Positions 42,079-51,897 of a DNA stretch of 64,000 bases are shown piece by piece. The stretch is from assembly GCA_032718475.1 (NCBI GenBank), contig JAUCBJ010007494.1, positions 18,243 through 82,242 of the forward strand. Reading direction: 5' to 3'. The notes under the pieces were generated by a model. It did no database searches. It saw only the letters and a list, made by a program, of their open reading frames with translations, and had not been told where the DNA came from. How positions within the stretch are numbered: position 1 is the first letter of the stretch; each line of letters starts with the position of its first letter. The translations under genes and the position numbers were made by a program. This stretch comes from Nemertoderma westbladi (lineage: Eukaryota > Xenacoelomorpha > Nemertodermatida > Nemertodermatidae).

Positions 42079-45000
42079 ATGTCTGATACTAAGCAGAACC
42101 TGTCAGACAGTATATTAGATGTAACTATCTGCGACTCAGATAGAGACGTACAACAGTCTGGTCGTAAATTCAGTTCACCTCCCACTGTGAGGAAGGTCAT
42201 CCCTCCAGTAGTAATAACAGAACCTAGGCTAGTCCAACATCGTAGGTCTATCATAGGCACCCGAGCTCAGGTCAAGCGGGACCAACAAGCAGCGGAACAG
42301 CAACAACCCGCTAGTCAAGAACTTATTCCTCAGCGGCCCAGCAGCTCCAGTAGTGAGGATACTGTAGAGCTGACACCCGAGCGCGGAGCAGAGATGACGG
42401 ATGCGGTTTATACGGATCCCCTTCTCATCCTTCCTGCAGCCGTACTCACCAGGTTATTGATCGCGGTGGAAGAACACCAGATCGATTGGGCGAGAAGTCA
42501 ACGACCAACTAGAGATAGTTATGCGGGATACACGAGTGAAGAACTGAAGTCTATTGTCGAGTCGCAATGGAACTTCCCCGGACCCGGACTCCCGTTTGAT
42601 TTATCAGAAGCTGCCTGGGAAGACATACACCGGATGGGAGTAGCCAAGGAAACCATCGATCCAGCTGTATGGAAGAGGTCCGCAGCCGGATACGCACAAG
42701 GATTCTTCAGCTCTATGGAGCGAGTAGAAAAACAACTGTTTCAACAACCTCAAGGACCTCAAGAGCAGGGATCGCTGCTTTATCAAGTTAGAGAAAGAGT
42801 TCTGCGGATTAGGCTAATCTTATCCGCCTTTGAGGAGGCTTCTAAAAGAAGGCAAGACACGTCGTTGCAAGTTGCCGTAAAGACTTGGTTTCAACGGGTG
42901 AGTCGCCAGGTTCAAGGAGCAGCTCAGTGGAAAGCTCAGTTGGAGGAGCGCTCAACCCATGGAGAATCAACAGACGCTACTTTTTCCCAAGTGGAAAGTG
43001 AAGCGACGGCAGAGAAACCGCATAAGAGGGATGCCATTGACATCTATCTGTCAGACTATCAGCGTTTCGTAGGTGATGAAGAGTTGCGGAGAAGACTAGA
43101 TGGGCTTAGCCCTAATAGTGAAGGAGCCCAGCGTGTGTTGGATGCAATTGATGTGGATAGGTTAGCGGCGAACCAAGCTAAATTCGATGAACAACTCCGC
43201 ATCGCTAGAGACCAAGAAGAACAAGTAAAGAAAAAACGTATAGAAGATAGAAAGGCAGCGGCAGTGGCAGCAGCAGTGGCAGAGGCAGAAGCGGAAAGAA
43301 AGGCAGCAGCAGCAGTGGCAGAGGCAGAAGCGGAAAAAAAGGCAGCAGTGGCAGTGGCAGAGGCCGAAGCGGAAAGGAAAGCGGCAGCAGCAGTGGCAGC
43401 GGCAGAAGCCGAAAGAAAAACAGCAGAGGCAGTGGCAGAAGCAGAACGGATGGCATATGAAGAGGCAACCCAACTAGAGTTGGAAAATCTTCAAGAGAGG
43501 CAAGACAACTTCAATAAACAGTTAACAGCTAGTAATATGCAGATGATGAGTCGATCTACTCCCAAAAGACAGGGGTATACATCATCTGAGGAAGGCGATA
43601 CCACCGACACTGAAGGCGGAGGAAATCGACCTCGCCTAAGCAGACGTAAAAGAACATTCCACCGTCAGAAATTACCTGATTTGCCTCCAGCTGTTAGAAG
43701 GCAACTAAATAACAACAACTTAGGTAGTACAGAGCCCACAGACCAAATAATTACGATAGAAAGACTCCCTACTATAGTAGATGAGCCTGAAATAATTAGG
43801 CCTGTTCTTGAAATCACCCCTTCGGTGATAGACACACCTGTGCTCCCTGAAGCTACTTATAAATTCCCTCTACATAGCACTAAGCTACCTGTGCCCAGTA
43901 GAACTGCCCAGGAGACAGTTCAGGTCCTGGACCCCGAGCGAAATATTCCAACTTTGTCGCCCGTTGTCCCTCGTCTGCCCGCTACGACGTTGGCGGATCC
44001 CGTTTCGGCGGTTGATTGGGTAGACGAGAGACGGCGGGGGATGGATATTCTCCTCGGAGAGATGAAGGAGAATCGGAGACTCTCCTCCCAACAGGTCCGA
44101 GAGTTGGAAGGGACGGTCCAACATTTAAAGGGAACAGTGAGGGAAAGTAGGTTAGAGCTGCAAGAAGTGCAGCAAAGTATCGCGCTTGAACGCGATAAAT
44201 TAGTAAACACCCAAAAGGGTATACCACCACCCTCTGTAACAATGTGTCAACCTGTTAGGTCTGAAGTATCGCATGCGCAAGGTGTGGAGCCTACACGCAT
44301 TTATACTGCTAGCGAAGTAGAAACTCCTATAGTGAACCCTATTAAGGGTAATTATAGACCTGTTGATAATGATATTCCATATAGAACTGACCATAATCCT
44401 AGAAATTTATATACCGATAACTCGATATTAAATAGCACGATGGCCCAAGAAAGTTTTACGCGTCAAATGGCTAGAACCGAAGCCCGGCAAGCGGTAAAGG
44501 TTGGAGAGATCGTCAAGTTCAATGGAGATGAGATGAAATGGTTACCTTTTAATGAATATTACAAAGATAGCATACAGAACTCTGTACTATCTAATGGAGA
44601 AAAACTTAGATACCTCATAGAGTGCTTGGAAGGATCTCCCAAGTTAATGGCGTTAAAGTTTATTGGACATCCAGACGGATTAAGACAGGTTTGGGATACA
44701 ATAAACATCAGGTATGGTAATAGGAATAATATCGCTGGGTACTTGTATGCAAAGTTAGTAGCGCCCCGAAAGTTTATTAGTAGCGAAATTATCGAGTTTT
44801 CCGATGAGATCCAGGAGATCTGCAGACAATTAGATTGGCTAGGTAAGTCTCATGAGTATCAGAACACTATGGTTATTAGAGCAGTGGCTTCTACTTTACC
44901 TAAAGGTGGAGTAGGTACACGCTGGGATAAGAAAGTGTTATATATGATGGAACAACAACGGCGAGACCCTACCATGGCTGATCTCATGTCATTCCTAGAT

Positions 45001-48000
45001 GGAGAAGTGAAATTACAGCTCCTGAAACTGTCTAGGGAGAAAACACCGGAAAACAAGGTAAGTGAAAAACCCGTCTCTAGGAGAAAAATAACACCAGTAT
45101 GTTATACCGATGACGGCGAAAGCCAGACTTCTCAAGGAGAAGATAGCGGGAAGGACACGGATAGATCTTATTACGTGAATAAAATGCCTAAAGATCAGGT
45201 AAGTAAATTCAAGTCTCGAACAAATGACAGGAGAGAACAAGTAAGAAAAACTCCTCCCATGTCTCCCAAGAGAATTCAGGTGAGAAAGCCCGAAGAAAAG
45301 GCAAGTGTACACAATGTGACTCAGAATAAGGTAAGTAACATTAAACCAAAATGTGCGCTGTGTGACGGGACCCACTATTTGAATAGGTGTGATGAATTTC
45401 TAAAGAAATCATTAACGGAGAGACGCGAAGTTATGTGGGATAAGCGGTTATGTTATAATTGCCTCAGACAAGGACACCAACGGCGTACCTGTTTCTCGGA
45501 CATAAGATGTGCAAAGTGTGGTGCGAAACATCATATCTTGTTGCACGCTGAATTCGATCGAAATAGTCCGAATCAGGTAAGTGATTCCGAGCTACATGTC
45601 CAATTCAGTGATGTGAACGACACTGATCAATCTGAGATGGAAGGATTCTACACAGACGAGTTCTCCGACGAAAACGAATCCTGTTACATGATAAATACCG
45701 CAGTGTATCGAGCGCTCACCTATGAAAAGGATACAGACAACGACTTCAACCTAACTACTTCTGAGCGACAACAATCTTGGAAAGAGCCATCTTCCAATGT
45801 AGGGATCCGAGAGTTTCCTGTGGTGCAAGTGAGGGTTCATGGACCTAAGAGGAGTTATGTAGTGAACGCCCTCCTTGACTCCGGTAGTACAGGAACATTC
45901 ATCGACAAAGAGCTAGCCGAAGATATATTTGCTGGACAACTCAAGTTCCAAACTAAGCTCAACATGTCTGGCATAATGCAAGTTTGGAAATCTACAATCA
46001 CAGCGGATTATTATGTAGGAGCATTGTCCACCCCCCAGGACGAACTAGGAGAACATAGCATAAGGTCAGTGAAAATGGTGGCTATAAAGAACTTCGCTAC
46101 TACTCAAGCAGACCTTTATAATTGGGACGAGGATGAGAGCATCCAACATCTTAACATACCTCGATTCCAGACTGATTATCCTGGAGTGCAAATACTCATC
46201 GGCCAAAACGCGCATGAGGCGCTGGAGACATTAGAGAAACGGCCTGCTCAACCGCAGCCCCTACAGACCTATGCGGTAAGAACTAGAGTAGGTTGGTACT
46301 TTACTGGCCCTTCCCGTAGAACACTCAGAGAAAGACTACCGCCAGAGAGCGTATGCCAGGTGAGTGAATGGGAAGATGATACCAGTGAGGGAGACAACTC
46401 AACTGAGGGAATTCCATATTCCTCAGATAATGACGACGTTCACCAGCTTTTTGATGAGGAGAATACCATCGATCTCCTTAAGGAAAACGACGCTTGGCAA
46501 AACCAAGTGAACTTATGTCAACTTCTCTATCCATCTGAACGAGAAGCTTATAACGACGAGTTACATGACGTCATTGAGCGTCATAATGCCAAGATTCGGG
46601 ATGAACATGCTGTACGATTCTTTACGCAAGAGGCAGTAGAGCCCAATTCCTATGATAAGGCCTTATCAGTGGAAGAGGAAAGGGCCAAGCAGATCCAAGA
46701 GACTACCACACGTTTCATCAAAGATCAAGGTAGGTATGAAGTCGGTTTACCTTTTCGTAAGAAAGAGCCGAAGTTCATCAATAACAGACCTTTGGCGGAA
46801 AAAAGAATCGCGCAACTCCATCGACGCCTTACGGCTAATTCTTCAGCGAAAACAATGTATCAAACACAGCTGGAAAAGTTTATTAATAAGGGATACGCGG
46901 AGAGGGTACCGGAAGAAACACCTGTGACTGAAAGAACGTATTATTTAACTCACCATTACGTTCCTAAACCCGGTAAACCCAATGAAGTGAGAGTAGTGTT
47001 TGATGGCTCCGCTCTTTACATGGGTCAATCCCTTAACTCTGAATTGTTACCCGGACCCAACTTACTTCAATCTTTGTTGGGAATTCTTTTAAGATTGAGA
47101 CAATATGCGATTGCTTTCGCCTCAGATATAGAAGGCATGTTCTTGCAAGTCAAAGTGTTGGATAGGGATCGAGATAGCCTACGATTTCTATGGTGGCCCG
47201 AAGGAGACCTCAACCAGAAACCGGTGGAGTATTGGATGACCATCCAGGCCTTTGGGATAATCTCAAGCCCTTCCAATGCCTGTTCTGTAGTGCGTACTAC
47301 TGCAGAGGACAACCGAGAGGCATTCTCTAAGGAAGTGATCGACAACATCAAGAAAGACATATACATGGACGACAATCTGAAGTCCCTTCCATCAGTTGAA
47401 GAAGCCATTGAGGTCGCTAAGGGAACGGTAGAGTGCTTAAAAAGAGGTGGTTTTCGATTAACAAAATTCACCAGCAACTCCCGTGAGTTTCTGGAGTCGA
47501 TTCCTGCGGAAGATCGCGGAGCGAAAGATCTAGATTTGATCAAAGATGATCTGCCAGAAACCAAGACACTCGGCTTGAAATGGGACACAGAGAGAGATAT
47601 CCTGTTTTTCCAACTAAAACAGCGGGACAATCCTGTTCGAACCAAACGGATTTGCTTAAGTATACTGAGCACCTATTTCGATCCATTGGGATTTATTAGC
47701 CCAGTTATATTGATTGCTCGAAGTTTGGTACAACAAATGTGGCTTGAAAACCACTCATGGGATGATCCACTTAAGGGGGAGTTACTGAAGCAGTGGATGA
47801 AATGGGAAGATTCTCTACCAGCGATCGAGGAGTTTATAATTTCCCGTTCATATTTTGGTCATGTTTTCCCTACGTATTCCTATCAACTCCATGTGTTTGG
47901 AGACGCCAGCGATATGGGAATCGGTATAGTAGCCTACCTAAGAGTGGAAACTCCGGATGGAATCAAACTCGCCTTGGTCACTTCTAAAGCATTAATCAAC

Positions 48001-50247
48001 AACAAGTTGAAAGTTCCTCGAGCGGAGTTAAAAGCGGCTCTATACGCTACAGCCATCGGCCGGAATGTAACCGAACAGATTGACTATACATTAGAGAAAA
48101 CTGTATATTGGACCGACGCTTTACTCGTGTTAGAGTATATAACCAATGAAGTCTGTCAGTTCAGCGTCTTCGTTACCAACAGAGTAGCCATCATACTTAG
48201 TCGCACGACGATGGACCAATGGAGACATTGCCCCGGAACGATTAATCCAGCGGACATCGCGTCCCGAGGAGCGACTCCAAAGGAATTGGTAAATACTCCC
48301 GAATGGTTAGGCGGACCCGACTTTCTCTACCGAGAAGAAGAAGAATGGCCACCCCATCTCACAACAGCAGAGATCAGACAGGCCAAGGGAGCGGAGAAAG
48401 TTAAGCCCAAAACTCGAGCGAGTAAATCAAAGTTGTTCAAACCTGCGGTTGATCTATCTGTATTATTTACTTCCGGAGATGATGCTTTGGATCAGAAACC
48501 CACCGCCACGACGAAAGAAGTCTTGGAAATCCGTGACAAGGATTGGAAATCTGGAATACCAGATATCTCGCAAGGACTCTCACCTCTCTTGCAGAGAGCA
48601 ATACGTCACTACAGTTCCTGGAATCGGCTCTGTAAAGCCGTCACCTATTTGAAACGATGTTTTCATCATCGTTACTCCGGAACAAAGACCAATAGTGATG
48701 ATACTCCATCTACATCTGCACGAGTCCATGTTGTTAAAGATCTTCCCCAATATAAGGTATCCCACAGGTTTCTAAAGGAGAAGATCAGCTACCAGGAGCA
48801 TGATGAAACCAACAAACAGATGCTGAGACTCCTACAATGCTATGAGGATTCCGATAAGTATTTCCTGTTGTTAAGAAATCCACAGATGCGCTTAAGGGAT
48901 CGCTTCTCTAGTACCATGATAGATGGGTTAATACGTGTTGGAGGTCGGCTCACCAACGCCCCGTTATCCTTTGACACTAAGTTTCCCATACTCATTAGAA
49001 ATCTTGATATACAAATCAAGATGATTGTAGATGTTCATAGCAAACTGTACCATGCCGGTAGAGAGCGGGTTCTGAGCGAAATCCGAACTCGCTACTATTT
49101 TTATAAACCCCGTAGGGCTCTGAACCAAGTTCTTAGGAACTGCATACCCTGTAGGAAAGCATTCAGTAGGCCTTTAACGCAGCGAGAGGCAGAATTACCT
49201 AGGGAAAGAGTAAGCTTCTATGAACCACCCTTTACTAATACCGGTGTGGATTTATTTGGCCCTATTGAAGTATATCGTGCCCGGACTATAGTCAAGAGAT
49301 GGTGTGTCATCTTCGTTTGTATGACTTGTAGAGCTATCCATCTCGATATGGTAAACGATCTATCCACCAACAGCTTCGTGTTGAGTTTGCGACGACAGAT
49401 AGCTCGCTTCGGAACCAGTAACACGATGAGATCGGATAAGGGAACGAACTTCATTGGCGCCAATAACGAAATTCAAGCTTACGTAAAGGACTGGAATAAA
49501 AGACAGGTGGACGATCAGCTAAGAATAACAGCGTCTAGCTGGACCTTCAACGCCGCCGACGCCCCTTGGTGGGGAGGAAGTTGGGAGAGATTGATTAGGA
49601 GCGTGAAGACTGCGTTCCACTTTATTGTGCCTTGTCGCGCTTATCTCACCGACGAACTATTGCGGACGTTAATGGAGGAAATCGCCGCCTATCTCAACGA
49701 AAGACCGCTTATGCCAGTCTCTTCAAATCCTGATTCCCTGGAAGCGCTAACACCCGCGCACTTTCTACTGAAGAAACCCGTAGCCATGCTCCCGCAATCG
49801 GAGATCACAGACGGAGACGAGTACTGCCGTCGAACCTGGCAACTTATGCAGTTGCTATCCCGTCGTTTCGCTGACCATTTTGAGAAACATTACCTGCCCA
49901 CTCTACAACTTCGAACTAAGTGGTTTGCGCAGCAAGAAAACGTCAGCGCTGGAGACATGGTGCTTATTGTGGACCCCGATCTCCCACGTAAGCGATGGCA
50001 AACAGGACGTATCATCGAGACTTATATCTCGAGCGATGGTTTGGTGCGATCAGTAGAGCTCGTCGTCATGCGGCGGAACTTTAAGAAACCAGGGATAGTC
50101 TTTGAGACTCAACAGCTTAATCGCCCAGTGGGACGTTTATGTTTACTGGAAAGAGACAGAGAGCTCTCCGGAAACTATGGAAGGCAAGAAACTCTTCCCA
50201 CGACCACTTCCCTGATCCAACCGACATCTAGGGACTCCCCAACTTAA
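42079..50247 (+). CDS. gag-pol: BEL/Pao Gag-Pol polyprotein (element C ORF1)
   Basis: 2722 residues in one frame. The first 16 residues match B, then residues 17-305 form an N-terminal domain missing from B. Next come an Ala/Glu/Lys coiled coil (about 375-460) and a capsid-like Gag region (about 780-1010). Zinc fingers start at residue 1092: CX2CX3HX4C, CX2CX4HX4C, CX2CX4HX3H. The aspartic protease has LLDSGSTGTF (D1267). RT has VRVVFDGSA (about 1637) and YMDD (1762-1765). RNase H follows (VFGDASDMG, D1942). Integrase has an HHCC finger (VHSKLYHAG ... CIPC) and catalytic D2391, D2453 and E2503. It ends in a Pro/Arg tail with RPVGRLCLLERDRELSG. All catalytic residues I can check are present and no stop interrupts, so it is probably active. 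Gag and Pol are fused without a frameshift, as usual in this group. Several perfect GTAAGT donor-like sites lie in Gag (44841-45580). Confidence 0.95.
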   Translation: MSDTKQNLSDSILDVTICDSDRDVQQSGRKFSSPPTVRKVIPPVVITEPRLVQHRRSIIGTRAQVKRDQQAAEQQQPASQELIPQRPSSSSSEDTVELTPERGAEMTDAVYTDPLLILPAAVLTRLLIAVEEHQIDWARSQRPTRDSYAGYTSEELKSIVESQWNFPGPGLPFDLSEAAWEDIHRMGVAKETIDPAVWKRSAAGYAQGFFSSMERVEKQLFQQPQGPQEQGSLLYQVRERVLRIRLILSAFEEASKRRQDTSLQVAVKTWFQRVSRQVQGAAQWKAQLEERSTHGESTDATFSQVESEATAEKPHKRDAIDIYLSDYQRFVGDEELRRRLDGLSPNSEGAQRVLDAIDVDRLAANQAKFDEQLRIARDQEEQVKKKRIEDRKAAAVAAAVAEAEAERKAAAAVAEAEAEKKAAVAVAEAEAERKAAAAVAAAEAERKTAEAVAEAERMAYEEATQLELENLQERQDNFNKQLTASNMQMMSRSTPKRQGYTSSEEGDTTDTEGGGNRPRLSRRKRTFHRQKLPDLPPAVRRQLNNNNLGSTEPTDQIITIERLPTIVDEPEIIRPVLEITPSVIDTPVLPEATYKFPLHSTKLPVPSRTAQETVQVLDPERNIPTLSPVVPRLPATTLADPVSAVDWVDERRRGMDILLGEMKENRRLSSQQVRELEGTVQHLKGTVRESRLELQEVQQSIALERDKLVNTQKGIPPPSVTMCQPVRSEVSHAQGVEPTRIYTASEVETPIVNPIKGNYRPVDNDIPYRTDHNPRNLYTDNSILNSTMAQESFTRQMARTEARQAVKVGEIVKFNGDEMKWLPFNEYYKDSIQNSVLSNGEKLRYLIECLEGSPKLMALKFIGHPDGLRQVWDTINIRYGNRNNIAGYLYAKLVAPRKFISSEIIEFSDEIQEICRQLDWLGKSHEYQNTMVIRAVASTLPKGGVGTRWDKKVLYMMEQQRRDPTMADLMSFLDGEVKLQLLKLSREKTPENKVSEKPVSRRKITPVCYTDDGESQTSQGEDSGKDTDRSYYVNKMPKDQVSKFKSRTNDRREQVRKTPPMSPKRIQVRKPEEKASVHNVTQNKVSNIKPKCALCDGTHYLNRCDEFLKKSLTERREVMWDKRLCYNCLRQGHQRRTCFSDIRCAKCGAKHHILLHAEFDRNSPNQVSDSELHVQFSDVNDTDQSEMEGFYTDEFSDENESCYMINTAVYRALTYEKDTDNDFNLTTSERQQSWKEPSSNVGIREFPVVQVRVHGPKRSYVVNALLDSGSTGTFIDKELAEDIFAGQLKFQTKLNMSGIMQVWKSTITADYYVGALSTPQDELGEHSIRSVKMVAIKNFATTQADLYNWDEDESIQHLNIPRFQTDYPGVQILIGQNAHEALETLEKRPAQPQPLQTYAVRTRVGWYFTGPSRRTLRERLPPESVCQVSEWEDDTSEGDNSTEGIPYSSDNDDVHQLFDEENTIDLLKENDAWQNQVNLCQLLYPSEREAYNDELHDVIERHNAKIRDEHAVRFFTQEAVEPNSYDKALSVEEERAKQIQETTTRFIKDQGRYEVGLPFRKKEPKFINNRPLAEKRIAQLHRRLTANSSAKTMYQTQLEKFINKGYAERVPEETPVTERTYYLTHHYVPKPGKPNEVRVVFDGSALYMGQSLNSELLPGPNLLQSLLGILLRLRQYAIAFASDIEGMFLQVKVLDRDRDSLRFLWWPEGDLNQKPVEYWMTIQAFGIISSPSNACSVVRTTAEDNREAFSKEVIDNIKKDIYMDDNLKSLPSVEEAIEVAKGTVECLKRGGFRLTKFTSNSREFLESIPAEDRGAKDLDLIKDDLPETKTLGLKWDTERDILFFQLKQRDNPVRTKRICLSILSTYFDPLGFISPVILIARSLVQQMWLENHSWDDPLKGELLKQWMKWEDSLPAIEEFIISRSYFGHVFPTYSYQLHVFGDASDMGIGIVAYLRVETPDGIKLALVTSKALINNKLKVPRAELKAALYATAIGRNVTEQIDYTLEKTVYWTDALLVLEYITNEVCQFSVFVTNRVAIILSRTTMDQWRHCPGTINPADIASRGATPKELVNTPEWLGGPDFLYREEEEWPPHLTTAEIRQAKGAEKVKPKTRASKSKLFKPAVDLSVLFTSGDDALDQKPTATTKEVLEIRDKDWKSGIPDISQGLSPLLQRAIRHYSSWNRLCKAVTYLKRCFHHRYSGTKTNSDDTPSTSARVHVVKDLPQYKVSHRFLKEKISYQEHDETNKQMLRLLQCYEDSDKYFLLLRNPQMRLRDRFSSTMIDGLIRVGGRLTNAPLSFDTKFPILIRNLDIQIKMIVDVHSKLYHAGRERVLSEIRTRYYFYKPRRALNQVLRNCIPCRKAFSRPLTQREAELPRERVSFYEPPFTNTGVDLFGPIEVYRARTIVKRWCVIFVCMTCRAIHLDMVNDLSTNSFVLSLRRQIARFGTSNTMRSDKGTNFIGANNEIQAYVKDWNKRQVDDQLRITASSWTFNAADAPWWGGSWERLIRSVKTAFHFIVPCRAYLTDELLRTLMEEIAAYLNERPLMPVSSNPDSLEALTPAHFLLKKPVAMLPQSEITDGDEYCRRTWQLMQLLSRRFADHFEKHYLPTLQLRTKWFAQQENVSAGDMVLIVDPDLPRKRWQTGRIIETYISSDGLVRSVELVVMRRNFKKPGIVFETQQLNRPVGRLCLLERDRELSGNYGRQETLPTTTSLIQPTSRDSPT

Positions 50248-50797
50248 TATCGTTCGGAGTGGGCGTGTGACTCTATTATTTTATATTCTTTTATTATTTT
50301 ATATTTATGTATGTATTACTATGTAATTTTATTATAATCGTTTTATTTAATTTAGTAGAATATTATTTTGGCGATTATTTTGTAGAATAGCGCAATATAT
50401 TCGTGTTTATTACGTACGTACATACTTACTTATATTATATTTAGTGCGACGGCGAAGAAATAATTATTTTTTCTCTTTCCTTACTGTCCGTATTATATTA
50501 TAAATACGTAACTACAGTAAGATGAAATGTCTGTACTTATTAAAGTACAATAAAGCCACTACTATATTTAAGTATTATTGGTAGGCAGAGTATTAGGAAT
50601 GCAAAGTTCAGATCCTCGTGTCTCGGCTAAACCAAGCTCTGGGTAGACCTTGGAAACGACTTGCCTCTTCACACTGACATTGCTTCGTGCGATATTGCTC
50701 TCATACCGTATATTAAATAATACATATAGTAGCGTGATGTCCCTTTAACAGTAGCGTATAATGCAAAATAAATCTGATAAACCCTTTGACCATCTGT

Positions 50798-50908
50798 AAT
50801 TCTAGTCGATTAAGATATCGCGGCACCCACCGATATACTTGAAAGACAAATTCTAGAATCAGTGGTTAACGTCCCCAGACAAGTTCTGGAATAAATCGGT
50901 GCCCATCT
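50798..50908 (+). ncRNA. Tandem structured RNA element, copy 1 (element C)
   Basis: Pairings: TTCTAG (50800-50805) with CTAGAA (50853-50858); hairpin ATATCG (50815-50820)/CGATAT (50831-50836) with loop GGCACC (50822-50827); hairpin CCAGA (50875-50879)/TCTGG (50885-50889); loop GGCACC with GGTGCC (50898-50903), which makes a pseudoknot. The same pairings occur in copy 1 of A and B. It is probably a cis RNA domain of the retrotransposon transcript. Confidence 0.6.
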
Positions 50909-50975
50909 CAAATATTAATTATTTAATATTTGCAAATCAAATAAGTCAAAATCTGTAAAATTCAGATCCTTCAAC

Positions 50976-51090
50976 AATTCTAGTCAATTAAGATATCGTA
51001 GCATTTACCGATATTCTTAAAGAGACAATTTTCTTAGAATTAAGGATCTTGTGTCCCTAGACATGTTCTAGAATCAAAATATGTCTATCT
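50976..51090 (+). ncRNA. Tandem structured RNA element, copy 2 (element C)
   Basis: It lies 178 bp downstream of copy 1 with the same plan: ATATCG (50993-50998)/CGATAT (51009-51014); loop GCAT (51001-51004) with ATGT (51081-51084); hairpin CTAGA (51057-51061)/TCTAG (51067-51071). In A copy 2 the loop pair is GCAC/GTGT and the hairpin CCAGA/TCTGG, so both helices change in a compensatory way. Confidence 0.6.
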
Positions 51091-51897
51091 AATTATCAAA
51101 TAATAAAATTTCAGGGAATAAATTTAAATTCATGTTTTTTAATGAATTTAATAAATTGCCATTTTACGCAATTTATAACATTCCCAAAATTCTATTAATT
51201 AATAGATCAAGGGAGCGGAGATTTATATTATTATGCGTATGCGTGTACGAAAGTCTCCCCAACATAGTCAATAGCCGATAAAATTCATAAAGTCATATAT
51301 AAACAGGACATTGACTATTAAAGAATTCCTATTAAATAACATCCCAGATCTGTATGCATTGGAATTACTCTAATTCTACCGCTAGCTTTGCATAATGTCA
51401 CCATAGCAACAACCACGCTAGAATTAGGATTGAGTTAAACTAACAATAGAAAGCTTGTCCCATTGAATAACATAGGGAATAAATAGCGCACTACTAGTAT
51501 CCAAGGATACATAATAATACAGTGACATTCTGGAAGGCATTGACTAACGGACAAATGGCCCGAATGTGTGTAGTTGTGACCAGTTGTGTGGTATTTGTGA
51601 GTTTATAGGTGAATGTTACTGCTAAAGTGTGTTTACCGTAGCTAGTCACAATCGTAAAATAACCTAACTCCCCAAGGAATACCTGAAGTACATCTAAGCC
51701 TTTGGGACGGACAGTGGAGTGACTTGTGTCGGTTATCGTTGTAGTTGTACGGCTACGTCGTTGGCGAAAGTACAGCTACAGCGGTACATCGGCGCTGAGA
51801 ATCTCTTACTGTCCGGGGGCAAGGGGAACTAGGCGTCGACGCCCGCTCGCCTAACGATATAAACTCATTATCATATTGGTGAACTCGTATAGCAGAT

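Larger units (their letters stand above)
50248..51897 (+). other. Element C spacer between ORF1 and ORF2
   Basis: 1.65 kb without open frames, conserved in A and B. It starts with an AT-rich part, followed by a conserved block (about 50584-50700; CCAAG ... CTTGG short stem, GCTTCGTGCGATATTGCTC), the two tandem RNA elements, and a final GC-richer part (about 51700-51860) with several inverted repeats just before ORF2. There is no obvious polypyrimidine-AG acceptor before the ORF2 ATG (GTATAGCAGATATG). ORF2 must be reached by splicing from an upstream donor, by internal initiation, or from a separate promoter; the sequence does not decide. Confidence 0.7.

Noticed and set aside
46438-48210. RT/RNase H deletion in A and B as retained splicing products
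   Set aside because: The junctions do not coincide with GT...AG sites in C, and both deleted copies carry a few bases (encoding SNV) different from C; a genomic deletion in an ancestor fits better.
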